Assembly (NCBI GenBank): GCA_025602905.1
Contig: JAHLKI010000022.1
Coordinates: 1 to 64,000, forward strand
Reading direction: 5' to 3'
DNA: 64,000 nucleotides
Source: Phlyctochytrium arcticum
Taxonomy: Eukaryota > Chytridiomycota > Chytridiomycetes > Chytridiales > Chytridiaceae
This document shows positions 30,209 through 41,287 of the stretch, in pieces. The position numbers were made by a program, and so were the translations under genes. The notes beneath the pieces were generated by a model, which searched no databases, was not told the origin of the DNA, and worked only from the letters and a program-made list of their open reading frames with translations. The number at the start of each line of letters is the position of its first letter. Position 1 is the stretch's first letter.

Positions 30209-32689
30209 CTAAGACCCCGAATTCAGTATCCGCCCCTCGGTCGGCAAACTCCGCTCTCCCAGCGGTATAACTAGCCACAAAAACTCTCCGGCCTCCGAGG
30301 GGGTGGTAGAGATGTGGGTGGAGCGGTGCGGGAATGTGATGGGTGGAAATGGTGAAGAGGGAAACGCGTTGGTGGGGTTGGATTGGGGCAGGAAGTTCAA
30401 AAGTCCGGTTGGGAGGGACATGGGGAAATTAAAGGTGGGGGTTGATGCGTGGGGGAGGAACTGGAATGGGTCGGCGAAAGGGGTGGTGGTTCCGTTTATA
30501 TGTTGCTGCTGCTGCTGCTGCTGTTGTTGGGGGTACTGATGCTGCGGATGCAGGTACTGCTGGTGTGGGTGATGTTGCTGTGGTATGGAGGAATGTTGTG
30601 ATTGCGGGTGCAGATGTGTTTGTGTCTGGGGTTGTACTTGCGGGGAAGGGTGTGATGGGGGTGGAGGTGGAGGTAACTGGGAATGGGATTGTGGTTGGGA
30701 TGGCCGCTGTTGTTGTTGAGATTTTTCTTGGATGTCGGGTGATTGGAATTCTCGGGGAGAGTTTTGGGATAGCATGATGGGAGAACGGGTGGGAAGGGAG
30801 ACGGCAGTGGATTGAGGGGAAAAGTTGAATAGGCCAGATGCTAGCGGTGAGGGGAAATTGATGCTGGCGTTGGATTGGGGGGACATGTGGAATATGTCGG
30901 GTGAGGGTGCCGCGTATGCGTTCGTTTGCTGTTGCTGTTGCTGCTGATGATGTTGATGTTGCAGTTGTTGATGCGGTTGATGCTGCTGTTGTTGCACTTG
31001 TTGCTGCTGCTGCTGCTGCTGCTGGTGTTGTTGGGGGGGAGGAGTAGCTGATGGAAGTCGCTGGTCGCTTTGAAACTGATACTGCTGCAACAGATTTTGC
31101 GACTCCTGTTGCTGCTGTTCCTGCTGCGGCGGCGGACCAGTTGGAATAGCCGATTGCTGCAACATGGCCATCACCTCCTCAAACGATGACTGCGCAAATG
31201 TGTTGACAGGTGGTACCTCTGGAGACAGCGAGAGGGTCGTCGCGCGGTCGTCGGACTCTACCTTTGTATCGGAATCAGTGACCAGATCAATGACCTGGGC
31301 TGGGCTCGACTGCATTGGGGTTGACTTAGATGTCAGCTCCGTCTCCATCGAAGCCATAACGGGCCCGGACATAGTGGGTATCAATGGCGTGGCTGGTGTA
31401 GTGATCCCATCAGGCTTGGGTCCAATGGCAATGACCGGTTTCGGAGGTGCAGGCCGAATCGTGACGGGACAGGTGACGCAACGCTTGGGAACTTCCTTCC
31501 TTTTGGGTGCGTCCAAACATAAATGGGCCATTCCTCGTTTGACACATCGTCCACAAGGACGAGCTTCATCGCACGACATGTGTGCTTTGCGACAAAGAAT
31601 ACACGCCTGGCACACTTTGCGTCGCTTGCAGTCTTTCCGGGACGACCCTGTGCTTGGTCCCGCAGACATTGTGCTAGATGTAGGGGTAGCAGATTCACTG
31701 TCACCCAATCCGCCACTGGTATCAATTGTCATGGACTGTACAGACGACTCTCTTGCGTGCGTGTGTTTGACCGTCGCGACTGGAACCGCCGGTTTTTGTG
31801 AAGAAGCCATGGCCGCCAACGCGCTCAATAACAAGTTCCCACCCGGTTGCTGCGCATGTTGTAGTAAGAACTGCTGCTGCTCGGGGGTCAGTATCGACAA
31901 GGGCGGAACATTCAGTGACGGGAGCTGTTGATGTTGTTGTTGTTGTTGCTGCTGCTGCTGGTTGTGAAGGGGTTGAAAGAAGGAGCCCAGTAAGTCGGCG
32001 GTTCCCGACGCGGGTGGTAAGAATGAAGTTGGCGGAACGGGCGATTGAACAATTGGCTCTCCATCCAGTCCGACCGGGCACCCCTCAACCGTCTTGCGCG
32101 CAACATCCAACTGTTTACGCAATGCGGCAGTTTTCTTCTTAACCTTTCCAAGCCCGGTAAGTTTCCTGGTATCACCATCACCATCCCCATCATCAGCTCC
32201 TTTAGCAAGGTGAGATCCTTGGCCAACCTCCGACGCAGCTCCTCCATAGTCCTCGGCCGGTCGTTTCCGTGCCTGATTCTGCTGCTGAAGTTGAACTGTC
32301 GACTCCTGACCAGTCGAATGAGCCGAGCTCTGTCCACCTAGCATCAATCCCGCACTCTCAAGCGCATTATTTTCGACAAAATCCCGAAACATGGTATCCA
32401 AATCCTCAATCTGCACGACGCCCGGAAAAGTCGGTAAAAACAAATCCTCCATCCCAAGCTCGCCGGTGCCCATCATGACCCCGCCCCACCCCGATGCCCC
32501 CGACCCAGGATGTCCAATTGAGCTACTTGAGGCATAATCCAATGGGACATGTGCGGGATGTTGCTGCTGTTGTTGTTGCTGTTGCTGCGGCTGGGATTGG
32601 GAGGGGGGTTGAAGGAAATTTCGGGCGACGTTGGCAGGTAGACCTTGCGGGTTCCCACATCCCAGCCATCCCTCGCCCACTGGTTTCAT
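30209..32689 (-). CDS. AcuK/Ert1-like Zn2Cys6 transcription factor, copy 1 (poly-Q)
   Basis: ATG at 32689 (the longer frame starts at a TTG), single exon, 826 aa. The zinc cluster ACILCRKAHMSCDEARPC..CVKRGMAHLC (~355-386) has the CxxCxnHMSCDxxRPCxRCxKR signature of the AcuK/Ert1/Rds2 group that controls gluconeogenic and non-fermentable carbon genes in other fungi. It is preceded by a helical Gln segment (LSILTPEQQQFLLQHAQ) and followed by a long Gln/Pro/His-rich tail with several poly-Q runs. The PAS domain expected downstream of the cluster in AcuK/Ert1 proteins is not recognisable. It is a tandem paralogue of the gene at 34530-36305, with matching N-terminus (GEGWLGCGNPQGLPANVARN). Confidence 0.88.
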   Translation of the reverse strand: MKPVGEGWLGCGNPQGLPANVARNFLQPPSQSQPQQQQQQQQQHPAHVPLDYASSSSIGHPGSGASGWGGVMMGTGELGMEDLFLPTFPGVVQIEDLDTMFRDFVENNALESAGLMLGGQSSAHSTGQESTVQLQQQNQARKRPAEDYGGAASEVGQGSHLAKGADDGDGDGDTRKLTGLGKVKKKTAALRKQLDVARKTVEGCPVGLDGEPIVQSPVPPTSFLPPASGTADLLGSFFQPLHNQQQQQQQQQHQQLPSLNVPPLSILTPEQQQFLLQHAQQPGGNLLLSALAAMASSQKPAVPVATVKHTHARESSVQSMTIDTSGGLGDSESATPTSSTMSAGPSTGSSRKDCKRRKVCQACILCRKAHMSCDEARPCGRCVKRGMAHLCLDAPKRKEVPKRCVTCPVTIRPAPPKPVIAIGPKPDGITTPATPLIPTMSGPVMASMETELTSKSTPMQSSPAQVIDLVTDSDTKVESDDRATTLSLSPEVPPVNTFAQSSFEEVMAMLQQSAIPTGPPPQQEQQQQESQNLLQQYQFQSDQRLPSATPPPQQHQQQQQQQQQVQQQQHQPHQQLQHQHHQQQQQQQTNAYAAPSPDIFHMSPQSNASINFPSPLASGLFNFSPQSTAVSLPTRSPIMLSQNSPREFQSPDIQEKSQQQQRPSQPQSHSQLPPPPPPSHPSPQVQPQTQTHLHPQSQHSSIPQQHHPHQQYLHPQHQYPQQQQQQQQQHINGTTTPFADPFQFLPHASTPTFNFPMSLPTGLLNFLPQSNPTNAFPSSPFPPITFPHRSTHISTTPSEAGEFLWLVIPLGERSLPTEGRILNSGS

Positions 32690-34529
32690 CTTTTTTGCGT
32701 GTGAACTTGTTGGACCGGCCAACCAAGACTTTCTTGAGCCAAAAGAAGTTCAGGAACACTCGGAATCACTATTTCTGCTGTCTTGTCACAGAGTAGGAAG
32801 GCACCAATTCCATGTGTCTCGTCCTGAAAGGTCTCGTATAAATGCCGGAAAGTTGCCAAAGTTGTCGATATTCAAGCTTGGGTAGGTGTGTGTTCCGGCG
32901 GTAAAGTGTAATGCAGTGCCCAGACGGCCGACAACAGCCGAGTTTATAAACTCTTGGGTAGATCTAAATAGTACTTGTAACCTCCGTTTCGACCTCTATC
33001 CTAGCGCAAGTCGTCTAATGCACAACAAAAACAAATGTAAAATCCTTCGGCTCGCCATTCCGGAAACCGCCAAGAGGCAACTTCCATTCCGGTGGCTGTG
33101 CTGACACTGTATGATAAATCATTCACTGACATTCAGATTGTGTTTCCCCAAGTGTTTCCCCCAAATAAAAGAAGTAAAACGACCCAGCAGAAGGCCATAT
33201 TATCCTGATCCACAGTATTTCAGAGGGCTATGATCGGGTACGTAACAGCAGTCTATTGATCTTATGTGCGCGTTCTGTAATATATAGAAAAAACGGTATC
33301 AACCTCAAATCATCCAAAAAATATCCGCATTGTCTTGACGATGTGTTTGAAATTTGTCTTTACAATGTGATTTTGGTGCCTAATCGAAAACGGAAGGCAA
33401 GTGAAGGAAAATGATACGGAGTTAATTTGGTGCGTGGGAATCCATCTTGCTGTGTTTATTTCCCTGGGGAGTTTCCAACTTGGCTGTAAGAATAGTGTAA
33501 TAAGAGGGTGCCCGAAATTATCGCAAGAGTGATGATGGAAAATTTTGCCATTACGTGCAAAATATATACCACGTAAAGTTATTCGCACGACCTGTCACTA
33601 GAATTCACGAGTCAGATGCCAGGTAAAGTACCCCCCTGGTAGGTCTTTGTAACAATGGAAGTCAATGAAGAGGAAATATACGACGTAAGAACATAGCAAT
33701 CTATTGAGTCGCGGATAGCATCTTGATTAGATACAAAAAATCAATAAATGAAATGAGCAAGCAGCCTATAGATGCAGGCCGTCCGCGGCGGGATAATGCG
33801 GGTTTTGAGCCCACGGCGATTTCAGGTGGAAAGGCCCGTCACGGCAAGTTTCAATGACAAGCAGCCGTGGTTGACATCGCTAGGCAAAGCCGTGCTGTTC
33901 CACATGAAATAGCCGTGGTTGCATGTGGGAAACGGTGAAGACCTAGAACTTCCTTGAATCTTGTGGCGTGCCAGTGCTGATGTTGCCAACAAAATTGTTC
34001 CCAGAGGAGCTGCTGGCATCCCGTTTCTCGAAAGACCGACAGCCAATCCGCTCGTCCTTCTGGTGCAGCATTAGATCCGAGCGCACTGGGATGCGGGACT
34101 TGCTGGGGCGTTTTCCATCAGATTGGTATATCGATACTCTGTCGTCCGCTGAATGTATGCGGCAACCGATCAACGTTTTGTAATTACGTCTTGAATTGCT
34201 GCTTCAGTAGCGAGAATGGGTGGCAGGTCAATTACGCCGTAGGCGTAGCAATTGTGACAGGTGGGGGAGTTCGCGCGGCGGCGGGTCAACGGTCTTGGAT
34301 GAGGCGCTTGTGTGAGGAAAACCACAGGCTAGATAAGAGTGTATCGCATACCGTCAGTCACAACTATACCCAAACTTTTTGTCGTAGAGCATTCCCCATC
34401 ACAATCTAGGCAGGAACTGAATACGAAGTCAAAACGAGATTGTTCAATGTAATACGCACCAGGACAATCTGAACATTATTTGCAAGGGTGCATATGTATT
34501 CCACTGAGCTCCTGCAGCGCATGCGACAC
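32690..34529. other. Long intergenic region between the AcuK-like paralogues
   Basis: 1.8 kb with no gene that could be supported. Short ORFs (for example 33968-34183 plus and 33822-34046 minus) overlap each other in conflicting frames and match no family. The start of this region presumably holds the promoter of copy 1. No tRNA, transposon end or clear repeat was recognised. Confidence 0.5.
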
Positions 34530-36305
34530 CTACATCGACAGCGCCAGCGCTGGATCAAACATCTGTTGCAAAAATCTCCCATGGCCGACATCGCGAACGG
34601 GAGCATGATGTTTAGTCATTTGTCGGAAGTACGAGAGCCCCGTGTTGAGATGATGAACTTGTGCATCCAAATTCTGAATGCGATGCATAAGTGGCCTGAG
34701 TCGGGCCTCCAGAACTGCCTCAAATTGGGACATCATGTGAGAGTCATATGAGCGAGTAGGCGGGGGATGATTCTCCGGAAGACGAGTTTGGAAAATACAA
34801 GACGATTGATCAGATAGGACTTGCTGCGAGAATAAGCTATCGGTAAAGCTAGCATGGTGAGGGAGAGGCAAGTCGACATCATCTCCCTCTTGTCCGTCTT
34901 GAGTGTACAGAGAGCGATGACCGAGTGAGTTTTGTGCATTGAGGTGAGGAGACGCCTGATCCGACGTCGTGAGGTTGTCATCATCGTCGTCAGCAGCCGC
35001 CGCGATTGCCGGATGTTGAGACAGTGGGACATCATCGTCGTCAACCTTGGCACCGAAAAGTGCCGACATCGCGGGAATCAAAGAGGTGGCCGCTGTAGTG
35101 ACCTCATCAGGTTTGGGTATAATGGGTATAATGGCAACGGCCGGTTTGGGGGGTGCAGGGCGGATGGTGACGGGGCAGGTGACGCCACGTTTGGGATCTT
35201 CCTTCCTCTTGGGCGCGTCCAAACATAAATGGGCCATGCCTCGTTTGGCACATCGCGAACAGGGACGGGCTGCGTCGCACGACATGTGTGCTTTTCGACA
35301 TAGAATACACGCCTGATCCACTTTGCGTCTTTTGCGGTCTTTCTGGGACGATGCCGTGCTAGCAGATTCGCCATCACCCACTACTCCACTGATACCATTT
35401 GCTAAAGGCTGTACAGTCGACTCTCTTGCATGCATGTATTTGACCGTCGCAACCGGGACCGCCGGTTTTTGCGCAGTAGACATGGCCGCCAGCGCATTCA
35501 ACCATAAGTTCCCACCCGGTTGCTGCGCATGTTGTAACAAGAACTGCTGCTGCTCGGGGGTCAGGATCGACAGGGGCGGAACAGTCAGATCCGGCAGTTG
35601 CTGTTGGTTGTGCAGAGATTGAAAGAATGAGCCAAGTAAATCTGCGGTCCCCGACGCTGGTGGTAAGAACGAAGATGGTGATTGAACAATCGGCTCTCCA
35701 TCCAGTCCAACCGGGCACCCTTCAACCGTCTTGCGCGCAACGTCCAACTGCTTTCGCAATGCGGCAGTTCTCCGCTTGACCTTTCCTGCCCCCGTCAGTT
35801 TCCTCGTATCGGTATCATCTTGAGTTCCTTTAGCAGTATGATCATCTTGTCCACTCTCTGCCAAATTCTCATCAAACGCCAAAACAACTTCAGATGTAGC
35901 TTCATACTCCTTAGCTTGTCGCTTCCGTCCCTGCTGCGGCTGCTGAATCAGCGACTCCTGACTACTCGACTGACCCAGATTCTGTTCGTCCAGCGTCAAT
36001 CCCCTCCGGATGCCATCATCATTCCCACTACTCTCGACAAACTCCCGGAACAGGGTATCCAAATCCTCAATCTGCGGTAGAAACAAATCCTCTATTCCCA
36101 GCTCGCCCTCTGCCCACAATGCTCCGGATGCGGGATGTCCAATAGAGTTACTTGACGCATAATCCAATGGGACATGAACGGGCTGTTGTTGTTGTTGCTG
36201 CTGCTGCTGAGATTGGGAGAGAGGTTCCAGGAAATTGCGGGCAACGTTGGCGGGTAGACCTTGCGGATTTCCGCATCCCAGCCATCCCTCGCCCACAGGT
36301 CTCAT
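34530..36305 (-). CDS. AcuK/Ert1-like Zn2Cys6 transcription factor, copy 2
   Basis: 591 aa, single exon. The same N-terminal block as copy 1 (VGEGWLGCGNPQGLPANVA), a shorter poly-Q, and the zinc cluster ACILCRKAHMSCDAARPCSRCAKRGMAHLC (~327-358). The shared middle block is followed by a tail quite unlike copy 1: no long poly-Q but acidic DDDDD/DDDD runs and a C-terminal heptad-like segment (MSQFEAVLEARLRPLMHRIQNL) that could dimerise. The two copies therefore share promoter-proximal and DNA-binding parts but differ in the C-terminal effector, as expected after tandem duplication and divergence. Probably nuclear; targets unknown. Confidence 0.88.
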   Translation of the reverse strand: MRPVGEGWLGCGNPQGLPANVARNFLEPLSQSQQQQQQQQQPVHVPLDYASSNSIGHPASGALWAEGELGIEDLFLPQIEDLDTLFREFVESSGNDDGIRRGLTLDEQNLGQSSSQESLIQQPQQGRKRQAKEYEATSEVVLAFDENLAESGQDDHTAKGTQDDTDTRKLTGAGKVKRRTAALRKQLDVARKTVEGCPVGLDGEPIVQSPSSFLPPASGTADLLGSFFQSLHNQQQLPDLTVPPLSILTPEQQQFLLQHAQQPGGNLWLNALAAMSTAQKPAVPVATVKYMHARESTVQPLANGISGVVGDGESASTASSQKDRKRRKVDQACILCRKAHMSCDAARPCSRCAKRGMAHLCLDAPKRKEDPKRGVTCPVTIRPAPPKPAVAIIPIIPKPDEVTTAATSLIPAMSALFGAKVDDDDVPLSQHPAIAAAADDDDDNLTTSDQASPHLNAQNSLGHRSLYTQDGQEGDDVDLPLPHHASFTDSLFSQQVLSDQSSCIFQTRLPENHPPPTRSYDSHMMSQFEAVLEARLRPLMHRIQNLDAQVHHLNTGLSYFRQMTKHHAPVRDVGHGRFLQQMFDPALALSM

Positions 36306-36670
36306 TTTTCTGCGAACGAAGACCTTCTTGGAACCAAAAGTACTTCAAGAAAACCGAAATCTTCGAGGAAATCTTCGATCCGGTGGCTGTGCTGACACTA
36401 AGAATCATGTGGCGCAGTCGTGTACTGCGCGGTGGGAACCCTGGTGGGAACCCAGGTGGGAACCGAGAACCGTGGTCCGTGGGTTGTGCACAGGATGTGC
36501 AGGGATGTGCGTCCGGAAGGACCAGAATATGAAAACGACCATGCATTATTTTCTATCAACAAATTTAACCCTTTTTACACATAAAAGTTTAAATTAAGCA
36601 AATGAACGGTAAGAAAAACAATACGCAAACTTGATGGGAATATATGTGTGTAAAGAACGGCCATATCAAT
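36306..36670. other. Intergenic, no gene recognised
   Basis: 365 bases between copy 2 of the AcuK-like pair and the RING gene stop. Contains the tandem GTGGGAACC units at 36431-36462 (about four copies). No coding evidence. Confidence 0.5.
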
Positions 36671-39600
36671 CTACCCCAGAAATACAATGACAGCAGCGGG
36701 GAGTCCATGGCGTTGTTGTTGTGTCGGATCTTCAGGTGCTGCTGGTGCGGGGGGTGAGGTAGACGATTCATCGGTTGATGGACGTGATGTCGTGGAAGAA
36801 GAAGAAGAAGTGGTGGGAGGCCGACCCGTCACACCGCTGGGCAGCATATCCATTAATCGACGTAAGAACCCTGCCCGACGCGGTAAGGGGGATGGAGCGG
36901 AAGGATTGAGGATCGGATGAGAGTTGAGGAGGCTGGCGCCCAGAGGGGTGCTCAGCGGGGGGAGGGTCAGTGTGGGATCGGAAGGTGTCGAGGACGGGTC
37001 CCGGAACAAGGAAGGGTGCGGGCTTGATAGTGGGGGTGGGGGTGGCCGTGTCGGGTGTGTCGGGAGCCCCGCTCGGTGTCCAGTGGTATTGGCCGCTGGC
37101 GCAGCATTCGCAGCATCGATAATGGCCTTGTCACGACATAGGGGACACGAGTTATGGTACTGGGTTAACCACTGGTCCAGACAATCCCGATGGAAACCGT
37201 GCCGACATCGCATAATTCGGAGTTTATCCTCGTCTTCGTAGGTTGTAAGGCAAATCATGCATTTTTCGCGCGACGAGGACAGCATGTCCATAATGCCCCA
37301 GGTCGCAATATGGTCCTTGCCGGGCTTCAGTGAGGGTATGGCTGGGTCGGCTCCGAGTAGGGTGGTATTTGCGACCGTGATCGGCGTTGGGTCCACTTCC
37401 ATTGGAACGGACGTTGCATCGTCATCAGCACGGCCTTTGCCTTTTACATCCAGCGGGTTGAGCATAGACTCGGCCTCATCCGCGAAAGTTGCCGCGTCCT
37501 TGCTAGACCAAGTCACAACCGGCAACTGTTCCTCCACATCAGCAGCTTCGGCATTGCGCGGTCGAGCGGGTCCCAGAACCTCAGCCAAGCGCAAAAGTTC
37601 CTCATACGTCATACCGCCGCCGCCTGCTCCAAAGACTCCGCCAGGCCCACTCATGCCAAGGCCACCGCCCAAACCACCACCTGCAAAGATACCAAATCCA
37701 CCACTGTCAGGACCGCCGGCACCGCCTACAGCGCCCACGATATCTAGACTGAGTGTACCGCCCAGTAATCCTCCAGGGCCATTCATAGTGCCGTCGCGTA
37801 ACATGTTGGTGACCAGTTGCAAAATAATGGTGATGGCGAATTCTTCAACGAGATTGCGGCCACCGCCGGGTCCTCCGCCGCCAATGGGATTTACTAATGG
37901 AGGTCCTTGACCATCAGCAGGTTCGGCTCCCGTATCGGTAGGCGGGTTGCCGCCCATCGCACCAGCCATTGCAATCAGCTCAGGGGGTGGACCTCTAGGA
38001 TCAAACATAGGTTGGGATGACTCGGACAAGGGTCGAGTACTTTGCTGTCCATCAGAAGCATGTGTACCGGTTGCCGAAGTGGGTGCACCGCTACGAGCGT
38101 TTTCCGCTCCCATGCCAAAAAGAGCACTCATGGTTTCTTCCGCGGCCTGTTGCACCGATTGCTCGTCCATACCAGCTCGACTCCCGTCTCCCGCTGTAGT
38201 ATCAGAATCCATGGAAGTTCTCGGGCCATTGGCAGCAGGCATGGCATGCATTCCTAAAGGCAGGGACGCAAGCAGTTCTGCCAAAGACTGCGGCGCAGTT
38301 CCAGCCGGTGAAGTGGGGGCTCCACCCGAGGGAGTAGGTGCGGTTTCAGAAGCAGGGGAGGCAGCCGTCCCAGCAGGTGCCCCTACAACGGACCCATCGG
38401 CATTGCGCTGTGGGATAAAGTAAATCATGAATTGGATGCTTCGTCGCGGCAATGAATTTGGCGCAGCCTCCGCGCTTTCATCCTGAGATTCATCTGAATC
38501 TGATTGCACTTCGGGCTCAGGTGCCCTCCATGCATTTGCGGCCGCTGTGCTTCGAGGCGACGGGAGTGGAACTTCTTGTTGCTGCTGTTGCTGAAGATTG
38601 GCAGAGTCATTCTGACCTGGTTGCTGGACAGGAGTGGTGTCAGTACCCCAAGGGCCACCGAACGCGATTGGAATCGGGATTCCGATGGGAGATCTCATGG
38701 GCATTCCAATGGGTATACTTCGAGCAATACTGTCGGAATATCGGGGAACTCTTGCGCTGGTGGGGCGGGGAGGGGCAAAGAGGGAGTCAGCAAACGAACC
38801 GACCCCTGCGGAATCGGAGGCCGTTCCACCAAGATCCCCGAGGAGTTGACTGCGCATGCTCGACTCTGATTGAGACTGCACATTTGACGGAGCCACCGAG
38901 GCGGGAGATGGAAATGCAAAAGTTTGGCTGGTGGTAGCAGGTTCTGAGACAGGATTGGTACCTGATGATTCTTGAGTAGATGTCGTTGAGCCAGCAGTGG
39001 CAGCTCCTGTCGCTGTGGTCCCAGGGGCATTTCCATTTGGTCCACGCATGGCACGTCCAATCAATATGAGCACAGGAACTGGGCTTCGCCGCCGGGGGGT
39101 AGCAGTCGCGTCCGCGCCTTCACCTTCCGGTCGTGTGCCACTCTGCCTGCCGCGAAGAGAGCGCAAAAATGTAGCCAATCCTGCTGGCTGGCCGGGAGTG
39201 CCACTTTCCTCATTTGCGTTCGTTCCAGTGTTCGGTCCAGCGCGCGGTCGTAACATGTTGAGAATGTCTGGGAATCCGCCGACCATTCCTGGCACAGTTG
39301 GCCGTCCTGAGGGAGCACCTGGCTGCTGCCCAGGAGTGGTGGTGGCGGATGCCGCACTATTGGCCGCCGTAGAGCTTGTAAATGAAGCCGCTTCACTTTC
39401 AGGTTGCCCAGCCATAGGCATTCCCAGCATGATGGCTTCCATGAGGGAACGCACAAATTGTCCCGGCGACATGGACTGCGCTGCCTCGTCTGGTAGTGAA
39501 GGAACGGTTTGCGAGCCACTGCCACTGGTTCTCCCGGAGCCAAAGAAGCTAGAGTAATCAGGGGGTGACCGATGATTTGTCCAATCCATGGCGGTAGGAC

Positions 39601-40290
39601 CAGATTCAGAATTACCAAATAATTCATTGAAGCTTGGAAGAGTGACTGTGTGAAAAGCAAAAGAGCTTATGTTAACAATGCTTGCGGATGTTGGCCAAGG
39701 GAAAACTTACGATCATCTCCTTCATCATCACTATCGTCATCATTGTCGCCATCATCTACATCCATCATTGCATCGTGAGTCGCGGCAGCTGAGATGGTTT
39801 CGGCCACCGACATGGGTTCCTCGGTCAATGCGGCGGATGAGGAGGCGGATTGTAGACGGGGCTCTGAGGAAGGGGCTTCCAGTGGTGATTGACGCATGGT
39901 GCGAAGCACTCTGGAGGAGCGTCGCTCGGCAGCTTCACCAAATGCCCGGCCCCGCACGCCCGCTGCCGGGCCAGAAGCTGCTGCATACTGGCTACTGCTA
40001 CTGCTGCTACTGCTACTACTGCTTGAGCTGCTGCCTCCGCGGCGGGGAGTAAAGGGGGGAAGTAGCGGCGATCCCATCATTTGCCTGCGTCGCTGAGAGC
40101 GGAGAGCAGTGTTGCGGTGAACATGGTCATGGTTGGCACGAGGTGGACCGCCTCCAGACGGCCCAGCAAGCTCGGCTAGTCCTCTTTCTCCTACTCCTAC
40201 TCCAGCGTTCTGCTGCTGTTCCGGGAAAGGAGGGTTACGGTTTGAAGAGGTGTCAGCAGGTGGGTTGCTCGACGAGAATTGGTTTCCCAT
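36671..40290 (-). CDS. Large RING-H2 E3 ubiquitin ligase-like protein, possibly N-myristoylated
   Basis: Two exons: 40290-39711 and 39645-36671 (1184 aa). The start MGNQFSSSN fits an N-myristoylation signal (Gly2, Ser6). Most of the protein is low complexity (Ser, Gly, Pro, Ala). Near the C-terminus (~988-1032) a complete C3H2C3 RING-H2 is present: CMICL, then MRCRHGFHRDCLDQWL and CPLC, with the conserved Trp. A Gly-rich stretch and a helical segment (NLVEEFAITIILQLV) precede it. RING-H2 proteins recruit an E2 to ubiquitinate a substrate; a lipid-anchored membrane location is inferred from the start only. The substrate is unknown, and the long tails match no named family. Poly-Ser lies at the end of exon 1. 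Confidence 0.85.
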
Positions 40291-41287
40291 GGCTGCGGGT
40301 TTTAGCTTGACGAAATGCCGCCAATCACGTACGGCTGATCTCTGTGTCTTTTGAGGTTGGGTGGGTAATATGACAGCTGAATATTTTTTTGGGGACTTGG
40401 GTAGCGGGCGGTTATGGGTGGTAGCTTGACAGGTTGCGGGGCCCGTCACTGCAAACTGCAACGTTAGTACGAGCGAAGATGCCTTGGAAATGACTGGTTG
40501 CCTTACCGGCGACACGTTTTTTTTGCCTCCTACCTTACGAGTTCTGGGACTTTGAAAACGAGGAGAATAAGGAGGCCGTGGCCGTGGTGAGCCGTGGGCC
40601 AGGGATATGAGCTGCGGGTGATGGTGGTGGTGGTGGGTAATGGAAGTGTCGCCGTGAGCATTGCGTCGGTCGCTGGCCGGTTTCAGCAAGCGCGTCCAAA
40701 GATGGTTAAATGACTTGCTAACGGGATGACCAATCAGATTTCAAGATCGGATATACGCACGGCGCCTGGATATAGATGTTCCAGGAGCTTCTTTGTTACA
40801 TATGTTCGAGTATGCACGCCAAAGCAGTCAAGAAAAGTTTCCAAAGAATGCAACTTTATCATGCCCATCATCCTCTTTTATGTTATGTACATCCGTTTTT
40901 GAAACTATCTGCCTTATTTACACAAAATATCTCAATGTATCAAAAAGCTTTCCGGCGGGATGGACCCAGAGCAAGACAATGCCTGCCAGTCCCCGCTTGC
41001 AAAAAGCACGGGCAACATGACCCCTGTCTTGACAAGTCGTTGTAATCATCATACCATGGGCAACTATACCCCACCGCGGTTACCTGACCTGCCCTCTCAG
41101 GGCAATATTCCCACGCCAGTTACTAGACGTGTCAGATTTAACACCGATCTCGTGTATACAAAGTACCCTCACTGAGCTCTGCACCAAGTTGTCAAGGCGC
41201 TAGGGAAAAGTATTGTGGTAACGTCAGCACTTGCGGACGCTCGTTCCAAGGTTTTTAAGTACACAATCTGAATCAATCGACTCTATA
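40291..41287. other. Intergenic with the 5' arm of segmental duplication A
   Basis: About 1 kb between the RING gene and the first F-box gene. From about 40740 onward the sequence is a diverged copy of 43635-44146 upstream of the third F-box copy. A short ORF (40960-41175) is not conserved as an ORF in the other copy, so it is not called. Confidence 0.6.

Noticed and set aside
30303..30777. Plus-strand ORFs with poly-Cys/Ala/Val runs
   Set aside because: They are antisense readings of poly-Gln repeats in the AcuK-like gene.
33770..33840. Possible tRNA (GGTTTTGAGCCC-like arm)
   Set aside because: No acceptor stem or anticodon arm could be paired around it.
40960..41175. 71-codon ORF upstream of F-box copy 1
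   Set aside because: The duplicated segment upstream of copy 3 has frame-breaking differences, so it is not conserved as coding.
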